A stretch of 64,000 nucleotides of DNA, from the NCBI RefSeq assembly GCF_002356295.1, contig NZ_AP018042.1:1272361-1336360 (forward strand), given 5' to 3'. This DNA is from Labilibaculum antarcticum. Lineage in GTDB: Bacteria; Bacteroidota; Bacteroidia; Bacteroidales; Marinifilaceae. Under the pieces are notes generated by a model. It had not been told where the DNA came from, did no database searches, and saw only the letters and a list, made by a program, of their open reading frames with translations. The translations under genes and the position numbers were made by a program. Below, piece by piece: positions 21,609 through 31,500 of this stretch (position 1 is its first letter; every line of letters starts with the position of its first letter).

Positions 21609-22541
21609 CTAAAAGCTATCTCTTAATTGTTTTACCAGTTCTTTTTGTTTCGCATTTAATTTTTCGGGTAATTTCACAAATAGTTTCACATATAAATCTC
21701 CTTGTATGTTTTTGCCATAAGCAGGCATCCCTTTTCCTTTAAGCCGTAATTGCTTTCCGTTTTGTGTACCCTCTTTTACGCTCACACTCACTTTTCCCGA
21801 AAGGGTTTGAACTTCCTGCTTACCTCCCAAAAGGGCTATACAAAGGTCGATCGGAACTTCCATATACAAATCGTTGCCTTTGCGCTCGTAAATACTATTG
21901 GTCTGAACTTTAATGGTCAGGTAGAGGTTTCCGTCCTGTCCACCTTTTCCCTTTTCGCCTTTCCCTTTTACCCGTAGTTTTAATCCATCATAAGCACCGG
22001 GCTTAATTTTAACTTTTAATTTTCCTGTTCCTGTATCCAAAATCCGTTCGGTACCTGAAAAAGCTTCCTGAATCGAAATTCTTATTTCACCTGATAAATC
22101 GCTGCCCGGAATATTGGCATTAACACCGCCAAAACCATGTGAGCCTCTAAATCCGCTAGCTCTATCAGAACCGCTTCCAAAGAATGATTCAAAGAAATCG
22201 GAAAAACCAGAGCCTCCGCCAAAAAATCCGGAAGGGTCTCCTTCAAAAGTATGGTACTGACTACCCTGTTGTTGATACCTCCTACCTGCACTCGGATTAT
22301 AACCAGCTTGTTGATATTGTTTCCAATTTGAACCTAATTCGTCATACAATTTGCGTTTCTCCGGGTCACTCAATACCTCCTTCGCCTCGCCAAGCTCTTT
22401 AAACTTTTCCTCCCCCGCCTTGTCCCCCTTGTTTTTGTCAGGATGATACTTTATTGCAAGCTTACGGTAAGCCTTTTTAATCTCTTGCTGAGAGGCTTTT
22501 TTATTTACTCCAAGTATTTGGTAGTAATCTTTGTATTCCAT
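21609..22541 (-). CDS. CbpA-like DnaJ-domain co-chaperone
   Basis: A DnaJ-class protein of about 310 residues. I start it at 22541 ([17 protein letters not shown]), because the 12 codons before it are not part of the family. The J domain with HPDK ([17 protein letters not shown]) covers residues 1-70. A Gly/Phe-rich linker ([19 protein letters not shown]) follows, then two beta-sandwich client-binding domains ([53 protein letters not shown]) and no zinc-finger CxxCxGxG repeats. That architecture is CbpA/DjlA-like curved-DNA-binding co-chaperone, which stimulates DnaK ATPase. Its neighbours are thioredoxin and two Hsp20 genes. Confidence 0.92.
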   Translation of the reverse strand: MEYKDYYQILGVNKKASQQEIKKAYRKLAIKYHPDKNKGDKAGEEKFKELGEAKEVLSDPEKRKLYDELGSNWKQYQQAGYNPSAGRRYQQQGSQYHTFEGDPSGFFGGGSGFSDFFESFFGSGSDRASGFRGSHGFGGVNANIPGSDLSGEIRISIQEAFSGTERILDTGTGKLKVKIKPGAYDGLKLRVKGKGEKGKGGQDGNLYLTIKVQTNSIYERKGNDLYMEVPIDLCIALLGGKQEVQTLSGKVSVSVKEGTQNGKQLRLKGKGMPAYGKNIQGDLYVKLFVKLPEKLNAKQKELVKQLRDSF

Positions 22542-22784
22542 AATTTCTGGTGCAATTATTTGATAGTTGAGCAACAATTAACAACTCCTTTTTCTTCCTA
22601 CATTGTGAACAATTTTTATAATGCCGAGTAATTATTTCTATTTGAGAGGCTATAATAAATTTACTAATTTAAAGGTTGCTAAAAAAGGGACTGTGTTTTA
22701 TTAAAACAATCCCCTTTAACAAACAAGCTATTTCAATATCCTCTCGCCAAGTTCGATCGCAGACAATACATTATTTACATTTTC

Positions 22785-23030
22785 CTAAGAAGAAACCGCT
22801 TCTTCAACTAATTCAGATTTTTCTGACTCAAGTGAATTGATTGCTTCTTCGTTGACCTTCCCATATAGAGAATCTTGCGACATGCCCAGCTTGCCTGGCT
22901 TTTCCATGCGTACTTTCTCACCAGCCTGAGTGGTTTCGGGCTTTTCGTTTTTATTCTTACATCCGGCAATAATTCCTATTGTCTGAAGTGCTAATAAATA
23001 TTTAGTGTTATCATGACAACACCTATTCAT
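22785..23030 (-). CDS. Small hypothetical lipoprotein
   Basis: An 81-residue frame with a poor N-terminus (MNRCCHDNTKYLLALQ) but a convincing lipobox (IIAGC) followed by a charged tail (EKVRMEKPGKLGMSQDSLYGKVNEEAINSLE). The natural start may have decayed or may be a non-ATG codon near the Lys-Tyr-Leu. No family is recognised. It lies 7 bp after the next gene upstream, so they are probably co-transcribed in the Hsp20 cluster. Confidence 0.5.
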   Translation of the reverse strand: MNRCCHDNTKYLLALQTIGIIAGCKNKNEKPETTQAGEKVRMEKPGKLGMSQDSLYGKVNEEAINSLESEKSELVEEAVSS

Positions 23031-23037
23031 ACCAAAA

Positions 23038-23490
23038 TTATTTTTTATGAAATTGCTCCATGAAAAAATTATTCTTTAGGGAATCCATTTCCTGAAACAT
23101 TTTTTCAGTTTGTTCCATGTTTTGCCTAAATCTTTTAATAAAAAAGTCTTCCTTGTAAAAATCATATTTCATTAAACTGTCCCTGAAGAAAAAGTTATCA
23201 AAAGATGGTTTGTTAGAGAAAGGATACTGTAACTCAAACATTTTCTTGAAATTTGTGAAAATACTGTCTTCTGCAATCGTGTCGTTTTCAATATTTGAAT
23301 AAAAGTAGGTATAGGTTGAGTCGTACTTTATCAGGTTGCCATGCTTATCATATTCCTTGTTTACTGTGATGTCTTCTTTCGGTGCATTTTTCACATCGCT
23401 TACTTTCTTATCTTTTGATTGTTTTTCCTGTCCATTGCAAGCACTTGTAATTAATGTACCTGCAATGAGTAATAACCATATACGTTTCAT
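23038..23490 (-). CDS. Hypothetical lipoprotein of the stress cluster
   Basis: About 150 residues from the ATG at 23490 (MKRIWLLLIAGTLITSACNG). The longer frame from 23574 would overlap the Hsp20 gene by 50 bp and lacks a signal, so I reject it. The lipobox is ITSAC. The mature part is charged and helical, rich in Phe, Met and Gln (FKKMFELQYPFSNKPSFDNF, EQTEKMFQEMDSLKNNF). No known domain. Co-location with two small heat-shock proteins suggests an envelope role under stress, which is inference. Confidence 0.6.
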   Translation of the reverse strand: MKRIWLLLIAGTLITSACNGQEKQSKDKKVSDVKNAPKEDITVNKEYDKHGNLIKYDSTYTYFYSNIENDTIAEDSIFTNFKKMFELQYPFSNKPSFDNFFFRDSLMKYDFYKEDFFIKRFRQNMEQTEKMFQEMDSLKNNFFMEQFHKK

Positions 23491-23521
23491 AATCTTACAT
23501 TTTATAGGGTTACACAATTTG

Positions 23522-23962
23522 TTATTCGATGACAATTTGCTTTTTGTTTTCGATATAATCCGATTTTTTTGCAAGCTTTATCAATAGAACTCCATTTTTC
23601 ATCTCTGCCTGTATTTTATCCTGATCAGCACTTTCCGGAAGTTGAAACTTTCGCTGGAACGAGGCATAAGCATATTCCCTGCGCATCCAGTTTTTGTTTT
23701 TATCTTCCTTTTCGTACTGTTTTTCTGACGATACAATTAAACTATCATTCTGAATTTCAATTTTTACATCTTTTTTATCTAAACCAGGTAATGCAAGGCT
23801 TACTTCAAAAGCTTTATCAACATCAGCAATATTTACCGAAGGAACTACAGATACGTATTCGTTATTTGCAGCTTCGTTGGTGATTTTTTTACCCAAAAAC
23901 TTTTCAATTACATTCGGGAATTTGGGCTTTATATCTGAAATATTCCATTTAAATAGTTTCAT
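23522..23962 (-). CDS. Small heat-shock protein (Hsp20/alpha-crystallin)
   Basis: A 146-residue cytoplasmic chaperone. The alpha-crystallin domain spans about 40-140, with VDKAFEVSLALPGLDKKDVKIEI, REYAYASFQRKFQLPESADQDKI and MKNGVLLIKLAKK. It holds unfolding proteins for refolding by DnaK. It is a paralogue of the next gene upstream, sharing the LPGLDKKD and R-REYxYxSFxRxFxLPE blocks, so the pair looks like a tandem duplication that has diverged. Confidence 0.92.
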   Translation of the reverse strand: MKLFKWNISDIKPKFPNVIEKFLGKKITNEAANNEYVSVVPSVNIADVDKAFEVSLALPGLDKKDVKIEIQNDSLIVSSEKQYEKEDKNKNWMRREYAYASFQRKFQLPESADQDKIQAEMKNGVLLIKLAKKSDYIENKKQIVIE

Positions 23963-24041
23963 GGCTGTACAATTCTAAGTGATTAATAATTACTTGCATT
24001 GATTCAGCCAGCCAAATATTAGCTGGCTGAATTTAGTTTAA

Positions 24042-24479
24042 TTACTTAATCTCAATTTGTTTTACAGGCTTTGGTTTAGCTTCTTCTTTTTTGGGAATGC
24101 TTACTCTTAAGATTCCATTTTCATATTTAGCCCCAACTTTGTCCCCTTCAGCTGTTTCAGGAAGGGTGAATGAACGACTAAACGATTGATAGCTAAACTC
24201 TCTGCGCGAAAACTTTTCACCTTCTTTGGTTTCGTTTTCTGCCTTTTTTGCTGAAGAAATGGTCAACACACTGTTGTTTAATTCGATTTTAAAATCTTTT
24301 TTGTCCAAACCTGGTGCTGACATTTCAACTTCGAAACCATTTTCATCTTCCTTGATATTTACAGCAGGAAGCGTAGTGTTAGTGTTTGAATAATTGCGGT
24401 TCGACCAATCAAATAAATCATTTTCTAAAAAGCGGTCGAACAAACCAGGCATTTGGTTTGAAAATCTTACTAGAGACAT
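24042..24479 (-). CDS. Small heat-shock protein (Hsp20/alpha-crystallin)
   Basis: A 145-residue chaperone starting at the ATG at 24479, which follows a strong GGAGG Shine-Dalgarno (24486-24490), unusual in Bacteroidota and decisive against the upstream ATG at 24515. The alpha-crystallin domain contains FEVEMSAPGLDKKDFKIEL, SRREFSYQSFSRSFTLPE and YENGILRVSIPKK; the C-terminal PKPVKQIEIK carries the I-x-I motif used for oligomer assembly. It is the first gene of the stress cluster, with a possible promoter 25-60 bp upstream. Confidence 0.93.
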   Translation of the reverse strand: MSLVRFSNQMPGLFDRFLENDLFDWSNRNYSNTNTTLPAVNIKEDENGFEVEMSAPGLDKKDFKIELNNSVLTISSAKKAENETKEGEKFSRREFSYQSFSRSFTLPETAEGDKVGAKYENGILRVSIPKKEEAKPKPVKQIEIK

Positions 24480-25128
24480 AATTTTATCCTCCATACTTTT
24501 AGTTAAACAATACATTTACATTAACTATTTTTCAAATGACATGCCAAAATGGAATAGAACCACATGGAATAGATTACGTAAAATACTGAATTACTGAATG
24601 ATATACGTAAATTGAAACAGCAGCAGATTTGAAAAAAGATGTTATTATGACAGGCACTGAATTTACATGTGTCATCATGTCATTTTTACGTTTTTCAAGA
24701 CATCTTACATTTGCTATTTTGTCATTTTAGATCAAAAAAAACAAATGTCAAATTATAATTTGAGGAGGAAGTATTGATCTGTGTGTCAGTCAATACGATT
24801 TGCAAATATGTGAAATATGCTTAGGTTTTCTTAGCTGTCCCAAAGGACAGAAGCGAGCTGGCAAAACTATTTTTTTCTTGCACCAACCTTCAATAAATGA
24901 ATCAATATAATCTATCCTTTTTTCAAATTTCCAGTCAGATTACTTCTGTGTATTTGGTCGGCCTTGCATACAGCGGTTTGCAGCTACCCAAAGGTGGCGA
25001 TTTAGAAACACATCGGGGTCAACGCCCATGATAATTTAGCTTTTATTACCATTTCGTTGCTCATACCATCTAACATTTCAAATCATTCAAACAAACCTTT
25101 TTAAGTGTTACGCTCTTCTCTACTTTCA
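24480..25128. other. 649-bp non-coding region upstream of the Hsp20 cluster
   Basis: No gene. Proximal to the Hsp20 start there is a plausible promoter. Further out, TGACA/TGTCA words recur (24647-24690) around a TGTCATCATGTCAT stretch, which could be regulator sites or chance. Around 24965-25010 a GCATACAGCGGTTTGCAG stretch faintly resembles the cassette ends seen at 34300-38270 but has no partner. Confidence 0.4.
24505..24536 (-). promoter_or_regulatory. Possible promoter of the Hsp20 stress cluster
   Basis: On the minus strand TTTG (24536-24533) is followed after 20 bases by TATTGTTT (24512-24505), near the TTTG/TAnnTTTG consensus. It would give a leader of about 20 bases containing the strong GGAGG. 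Confidence 0.3.
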
Positions 25129-25554
25129 TCAACTCTTCACAACTACTGGTATTATTCGTTTTTTATAAAGGTTAATCATATCGTCAATTTTAAGATATAA
25201 GATTGAATTAAATAGAAGAAAGATCATCACAAACCAAAATCCAAAGTGCCCACTTATCCAAGTCGAACCAGCCCAGCTATGAACAATCAAAATGAATAAC
25301 AGAAAAACTCTCGATATCTTTTTAGGCAGATAATATCCCAAGATTGCAATCAAAATCAACCATAAAACAGAGATAACAAATAATCCCGAGACATGATTTT
25401 TCATGACAAAAGCCCCAATAGGATTAGCTTCGTTAGCAAGATTCAAATTTCCATTCCAATATTCTGTTGGCTGGTAAATAGTCGTTATCACTATATCAAA
25501 AAGACTTGCCCAAATGGCAGGTATTATGGCTAATAATTTCACTCTCTTTTCCAT
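25129..25554 (-). CDS. Four-helix integral membrane protein, DUF5658-like
   Basis: A 141-residue protein with four predicted membrane helices (about 8-27, 55-75, 78-95 and 102-122). The first helix with FDIVITTIYQ followed by NEANPIGAF matches the style of DUF5658-type proteins, in which an EANP motif follows helix 1. Function unknown. It is a single gene with non-coding DNA on both sides, divergent from the histidine kinase gene. Confidence 0.55.
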   Translation of the reverse strand: MEKRVKLLAIIPAIWASLFDIVITTIYQPTEYWNGNLNLANEANPIGAFVMKNHVSGLFVISVLWLILIAILGYYLPKKISRVFLLFILIVHSWAGSTWISGHFGFWFVMIFLLFNSILYLKIDDMINLYKKRIIPVVVKS

Positions 25555-25712
25555 GACGTGTTTTTAATATATTTATTGAGTGCAATGACTGGTAACTACA
25601 GTCTGTCTAAAAACTTATTAAACGGCTCAATTAAGTTTTAAATTTAGCGGTTTTAAGCATACATAAAAATGAAAATCATTTTATTTTAAAAGTGAATTTT
25701 GTTAGGCTTAAA

Positions 25713-25728
25713 TCACGGAAAACCGTGA
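25713..25728. promoter_or_regulatory. Perfect palindrome upstream of the sensor kinase, possible operator
   Basis: TCACGG-AAAA-CCGTGA, 6-bp arms, ends 22 bp before the -7 element at 25751-25758 (TACTTTTG), which is where an activator or the missing -33 contact would sit. No second copy was found before the downstream surface protein gene. Confidence 0.45.
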
Positions 25729-25750
25729 CAAGAATAGTCATATAAAAAGA

Positions 25751-25758
25751 TACTTTTG
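25751..25758 (+). promoter_or_regulatory. -7 element of the kinase-regulator operon
   Basis: TACTTTTG matches TAnnTTTG exactly. It is only 5 bases before the ATG at 25763, so either the transcript is leaderless or translation starts at the internal ATG at 25832. Confidence 0.5.
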
Positions 25759-25762
25759 CGTC

Positions 25763-27769
25763 ATGTTATTTTCTAAAACCATTTTGAACAAAGTAGTGGC
25801 TTTTCTATTGCTTACTAATAGACCCATTATAATGGCACTTCTGTTAGTAAGTATTGGTATCAAGACAGTTCATGCAGAAGAAGCCAAAGATACTTTATCG
25901 ATATCTATAGTGGACTCATTGGTTAGTACTTTCCCCTATTTAATTACAGATAGTGCAGAGCAAGCAAAATTAAATGTAGAACAAGCACTTTTACTAAATC
26001 AAGAGAATAGTCTTAAGGTATCCGCTTTTGGTAATTACTGTTTGGGATTTTACAGCAGAATTAAAGGAGAAAATAGAACGGCTATTAAATATCATGATAA
26101 GGCTTTGTCTTTTTACAATGAATTAGAAAATGAAGACAGACAGGTACTCGTACTAAACGAATTAGGGATAGTCTATAAAAATCTTAGTCAATATGAAAAG
26201 TCGATTGAGATCTATACGCAAGGAATTGAAATAGCGGAAAGAATCGAATCAACTCGTTTAGCTGATGTATATTCAAACTTAGCTGTTGTAGTTTCAAATA
26301 TGAAGAAGTATGACCAAGCATTACAATATTTGTTTAAGAGCTATGAACTAGAAAATGACACCATTGGAAAACAAGTTATACTGCTTAATATTGGAGGCAC
26401 CTATAAAGACAAGGATCAGGATAGTTTAGCGATGATCTATTATCAGAAGGCCTTAAAAGTATGTGACGATAATAATTTAGCCGATTACTATAGAAATGAT
26501 GTATTGCAAAATATCGCAAACGAACTGATAGATAATTTGGACTATAAAAAAGGCTTGAAATATTTATTTGAGATCGCCGAATTTGAAGAGGGCGAAAATA
26601 ACAAACGGGATTTAGCACACACCTATTTGAGTATTGCTTCTGCTTACAAAGCAATGCCAAATTATGATGAGGCAATACACTTCTTCAATAAATCCATTGT
26701 TTTTTCAATTGAAACAGAAACAAACGATCAGCTTTTATTAGCATACTCTTGCCTAAGTGATATTTATACAAAAAAAGAATATTATAAGAAGGCACTGCAG
26801 TACCATCAAAAATACACTTCCCTAAAAGATAGTCTGTTCACTATTGATAAAGTAAAATACAATGAAAATTTATTGGCTGAATTTGAAGCAGGAAGAAAAG
26901 AGAACGAAATATTATTGTTGAAAAAAGAGAGAGAACTACAAGAAAAAGAATTACAGGTTAATGAACGTGATCTTAAAAACAATATAACTATACGAAATGC
27001 AACCATAATTGTGTCAATATTAAGTGTTATAGCAGTGTTTGTTTTAGTCCTATTTTACAGACAGAAGCTGAATAGTAAACAGCTGTTAGCGCATAAAATT
27101 GAAGAAATAAATAAGCAGAAAATTTATTCATTACTACAAGAACAGGAAGTGAATGCAATTAAATCAGAGATTGAAGGGCGGGCTAATGAGCGCAAACGAA
27201 TAGCTCAAGAGTTACACGATGGTATAGGAGGAAACCTAGCTAGTATTAAACTGAATTTAGCCAATATAATTGGTGGTAATTCCGATGAAAAATTGAAAGC
27301 TGTTATGCGCAACATTGATGATACGTGCAAAGAGATTAGGGATATTTCTCATAATCTCATCTCGGTTAAAATACAAAATCATTCGTTTTCTTATTTGGTG
27401 AAAAAGTTTTTGAATGAAATATTAGTGGGCAAAATGGTAAAGCTTAACCTAAATCTTTATCCCGAAGCAGAGCTAGACAAATTGCCTAATGAGCTTAAAA
27501 TTGAATTATATCGAATAATTCAAGAGTTAGTGAGTAATGTGATTAAATATTCAAAAGCCGATGTTGTTGATATACAAATACTCCGAGCCGATAAATATCT
27601 GAATGTAATGCTCGAAGACAACGGTTTGGGCTTTGATACTACTAAAGCTACTAATGGAATAGGCTTAAAAAACATCCGCTCTAGAATTGCAGCCTTAAAT
27701 GGTATTTGCAGAATAGAATCATCCCTAGGAAACTGGACCCTGGTAAATATTGAAATTCCTCTTAATTAG
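25763..27769 (+). CDS. TPR-containing sensor histidine kinase (HisKA_3 type)
   Basis: A 668-residue membrane sensor. A signal/anchor segment is followed by a periplasmic array of tetratricopeptide repeats (about 90-375: NELGIVYKNLSQYEKSIEIY, YSNLAVVVSNMKKYDQALQY, YLSIASAYKAMPNYDEAIHFF). Next are a coiled coil (370-405), one transmembrane helix (about 408-430), a second coiled coil, the HisKA_3 dimerisation domain with His485 (RKRIAQELHDGIGGNLASIKL), and a HATPase_c domain (QELVSNVIKYSKA, VMLEDNGLGFD, GIGLKNIRSR). It phosphorylates the NarL/LuxR-type regulator encoded 6 bp downstream. The signal is unknown. The start is ambiguous: 25763 lies almost on the -7 element, and ATG 25832 would leave a shorter signal peptide. 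Confidence 0.92.
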   Translation: MLFSKTILNKVVAFLLLTNRPIIMALLLVSIGIKTVHAEEAKDTLSISIVDSLVSTFPYLITDSAEQAKLNVEQALLLNQENSLKVSAFGNYCLGFYSRIKGENRTAIKYHDKALSFYNELENEDRQVLVLNELGIVYKNLSQYEKSIEIYTQGIEIAERIESTRLADVYSNLAVVVSNMKKYDQALQYLFKSYELENDTIGKQVILLNIGGTYKDKDQDSLAMIYYQKALKVCDDNNLADYYRNDVLQNIANELIDNLDYKKGLKYLFEIAEFEEGENNKRDLAHTYLSIASAYKAMPNYDEAIHFFNKSIVFSIETETNDQLLLAYSCLSDIYTKKEYYKKALQYHQKYTSLKDSLFTIDKVKYNENLLAEFEAGRKENEILLLKKERELQEKELQVNERDLKNNITIRNATIIVSILSVIAVFVLVLFYRQKLNSKQLLAHKIEEINKQKIYSLLQEQEVNAIKSEIEGRANERKRIAQELHDGIGGNLASIKLNLANIIGGNSDEKLKAVMRNIDDTCKEIRDISHNLISVKIQNHSFSYLVKKFLNEILVGKMVKLNLNLYPEAELDKLPNELKIELYRIIQELVSNVIKYSKADVVDIQILRADKYLNVMLEDNGLGFDTTKATNGIGLKNIRSRIAALNGICRIESSLGNWTLVNIEIPLN

Positions 27770-27775
27770 ATCTTT

Positions 27776-28426
27776 ATGATAGAAAAAATGAATAGAATTA
27801 AAGTATTACTTGTTGATGATCATTTGATGTTTTTGGAGGGTTTACAATCGCTGTTTGCAAATGAAAAAAACATAGAGGTTGTTGGAGCAGCTTCTAATGC
27901 CAAAATAGCTTTAGATATTATTAATACCAAACAACCAGATATTGTAATAACCGACCTAAGTATGCCTGATATTGATGGAAGTAGCTTAGTTGCAAGCATA
28001 CAGAAAATGTATCCAAGCATATATACGCTGGTTTTAAGTATGCATAGTGATGCACAAATAATTTCGAAGTTAATAAAGCAAAATATAAATGGTTATCTAT
28101 TAAAAAATGCAGAAAAAGAAGAGCTATTAATAGCAGTAAAAACTATTGTTGGCGGAGAAAACTATTTCTCTAAAGAGGTAAGTGACATATACAATGAAGG
28201 TTCATGTAAGAGTGATTATTCTTCCATTCCAGAACTAAGTAAGCGAGAAAAAGAAGTTCTTAAATTAATAGGAGATGAATACACAACAAAAGAAATTGCA
28301 GACCACCTTTTTATAAGTCAGAATACTGTTGAATCACATCGTAAAAATATGTTCTCAAAATTGAATGTAAAAAATGTAGCAGGCTTAATAAAAATGGCCA
28401 TTAAAAATAATCTCTTAGAATATTGA
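27776..28426 (+). CDS. LuxR/NarL-type response regulator
   Basis: A 216-residue DNA-binding regulator (an alternative ATG at 27788 removes four residues). The receiver domain carries acidic pair DDH near residue 13, phospho-acceptor Asp60 in IVITDLSMPDIDG, and Lys near 109 (YLLKNAEKEELL). The C-terminal helix-turn-helix is SKREKEVLKLIGDEYTTKEI then HLFISQNTVESHRKN. It is the partner of the preceding kinase. The next gene on the same strand, the large surface protein, is a plausible target, but that is inference. Confidence 0.95.
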   Translation: MIEKMNRIKVLLVDDHLMFLEGLQSLFANEKNIEVVGAASNAKIALDIINTKQPDIVITDLSMPDIDGSSLVASIQKMYPSIYTLVLSMHSDAQIISKLIKQNINGYLLKNAEKEELLIAVKTIVGGENYFSKEVSDIYNEGSCKSDYSSIPELSKREKEVLKLIGDEYTTKEIADHLFISQNTVESHRKNMFSKLNVKNVAGLIKMAIKNNLLEY

Positions 28427-28584
28427 ATCATTCTAGTTATCAGCATATAATACATTATCACAATCATCAATTAGAATAAAAATAATTATGGCTTACATTG
28501 ATTTTTGAGGTGAAAAATAAACTAAATATAAACTATTCACATGGGTATCTTCCATAGGTAATATTAACCACACAATTTAAAAAT

Positions 28585-31500
28585 ATGAATAAACGTATAC
28601 TCTTATCACAATTTATTTTTGTTTTGCTGCTTACATTAAGTGGCACAACTTACGCTCAAACAACCATTACTATTGATGATATTAGCTTTGATGCTGTAAA
28701 TGGTGAAATCACCAGCTATAGCGGCACCGCTACTGACATTATTATACCCGAAAGCTTTACGGTAAATAGTACAGTGGTAACAGTAAAGAGCATACAATAT
28801 TATACTTTTAGAAATAAGGGACTGACTAGCGTTAGTTTCCCCAATACACTTACATCAATAAAGTTTCTATCTTTTGCCGATAACTTGCTTACATCGGTTA
28901 CTCTGCCACCCAACTTGACAGAATTAGGGAAAGGTGCTTTTTCCGATAATAGCATTACCGAAATTAATGGAAAAGCTTCTAATGGTATTTTCTTAGGATT
29001 AAATGCGGATGGAACCGAAGATAATACCCAACTCGTATGTTTTGGAGGAACAGCCACGGAAATTGACTTTATTCCTAGTACCGTTACTGTTATTCAATCC
29101 TATGCCTTTGCCAATTGTGGGCTCACCTCGGTAGAAATACCCGACGGCGTTGTAGAATTACACGATGGTGCATTTCAGGGAAACGAATTAACAACGCTTG
29201 TTTTACCCAATAGTGTTACGACATTTCACAGTCGCGTGTTTTCAGACAATAAACTAACATCGGTAACGCTTTCTGAAAACCTAACAAGCATTGGGTATTA
29301 TGCTTTTGAAAATAATCTACTGACGTCAATTGACATACCTGAAGGAGTGACAAGCATTAAAAATGATGCATTTAAGGGCAACCTATTAACTTCAGTTACA
29401 CTACCTAATAGTTTAAAAACTATTTCATTGGGGTCATTTCAAAATAATGAAATCTCCTCATTAACATTAAATGAAGGTTTAGAAGAAATCGGGTATTATG
29501 CCTTTCAAAACAATAAACTAGTTACACTTACCATACCAGCAAGTGTAACATCTATTCAACCTACCGCATTTTCAAGTAATGAACTCAGCTCTGTTACATT
29601 TGAAGCAAATAGTCATCTTGAATCTATAAGTGCAAATGCATTTAGCAATAATGCTTTATTAACTGCCATTAAAATGCCAACGCATGCTAATGCTCAATGT
29701 AATTCATATGCCGATGAAAATGGAGTTGAGTACCTAGTAGGAGAAAATATTACTGATTTTACAATAGCTTATCGTGCTAAAATAGTAGCCACATTAACGA
29801 TTGATGATGTAACCTTTAATAGCACAACCGGAAGTATTAGTAATTATATTGGTACAGCTACTGATATCGTTATTCCTGAAAGCTTTACTGTTGATGGTAG
29901 CATATATGCTATTACCGAAATTGCAGACAACACCTTTGAAAGTTCTATATTTACCGGTTCAAGTATTAGTTCTGTTGTATTGCCAGAAACCATACAAAAA
30001 ATGGGTGAAAAGGCATTTTACGGGAATAGTCTATCGCAAATTAGTATACCTGAAGGTTGTGAATTAGGTGAACAATGTTTTGGTAGAAATAAACTTAAAA
30101 CCATTACCATCCCTGCAGGTATAACAGAAATACCTTCTACATGTTTTTCGTATAACGATATTATCGAACTAAACATTCCTGCTTCGGTTAAAACAATCGG
30201 TTCAATGGCTTTTGCATACAATGATATCACAACACTTACTTTAAACGAGGGACTAGAAGACATAGGACTTGGTGCTTTTTACTATAATAAAATCAGTAAA
30301 CTAAGCATACCAAATTCCGTTGTTTTAGTGAATCGAGCGGCATTCTCTCGTAATCAGATAACGGAGGTAAATCTTAATGAAAGTTTGGAATTACGTGGAG
30401 GGGCATTTGCAGATAATAAAATTACATCCGTAAACGGTGTAGCTTCTGATGGTGTATTTTATGGCTTAAATGAAGATGGTACAAAGGACAATACCAAACT
30501 TACATCCTATGGTGGTCCCGAAAGTGTGATAGACTTTCTGTCTAATAGCATTACTGTAATTGACTCTTCTGCATTTAGTAATCATAGATTATCCTCTATA
30601 GACTTACCTGCTTCGTTAACACATATTTATTCTAATGCTTTTAGTTCAACATATGTTGACGAAGTTTCTTTTCCTAATACTTTGAAATATATTGGTAGGT
30701 CTGCTTTTACTTATAATGATTTAAAAACGATTACTTTCCCTGCAAGTATTGAATACATTGGAAGCTATGCTTTTAGTTTTGGCGATTTAACATCTGTTAC
30801 ATTCGAGAGTGAATCTAATATTCAATTTATTGGGGAAGTTGCTTTTTATTATAACGATGGCCTAAATGATCCTATCGTATTACCAACAAGTAGCATAACT
30901 GGTTTTATTAATTACTACGATAACAATGGTACTGTATATATTGCAGGTAGTGGATTTTTAAATGATGAGGAAGGTTGCTTTGCTCGCTACAAAAAAACGG
31001 TAACGCTCGATGACATTGTTTTTGATGAAACTACTGGTACCATAACTGATTATATTGGAGAAGCTTCCGATATTATTATTCCTGAAAGTTTTGCTATAGA
31101 CGGCGAACAAGTAGTTGTTAAAATTATCGGTGAAAAAGCTTTCTACAGTAATAAACTATTTTCTGTAGAAATGGCGAATAGCATTACCAAAATTGAAGCA
31201 GAAGCTTTCAGAAGCAATAACAATATGGAAAGTGTTGTATTGAGCACTGGACTTCTTACGATTGGTAAAAGTGCTTTTTCTAACAGTGTTCCTGATGAAG
31301 GTATTGATTTGCCAGACACAGGTATTTGGAATAAGTCTTATTACTATACACCAGGTACTGAGATTACAAAAATAGAATCGAGTTCATCTTACTACTACCA
31401 CCACTTAGTATATACTGCAAATTTTGTAGATTATGATGCTACTGTTTTAAAAACTCAAATAGTGGTACCTGAAGGTTCAGCCACTGCTCCTTCAAACCCA

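Noticed and set aside
23491-23574. Longer start of the lipoprotein at 23038
   Set aside because: The extra 28 residues are polar, overlap the Hsp20 gene, and hide the signal peptide that starts at 23490.
24960-25030. Cassette-end-like GCATACAGCGGTTTGCAG sequence
   Set aside because: It resembles the ends at 34300-38270, but no inverted partner was found on either side.
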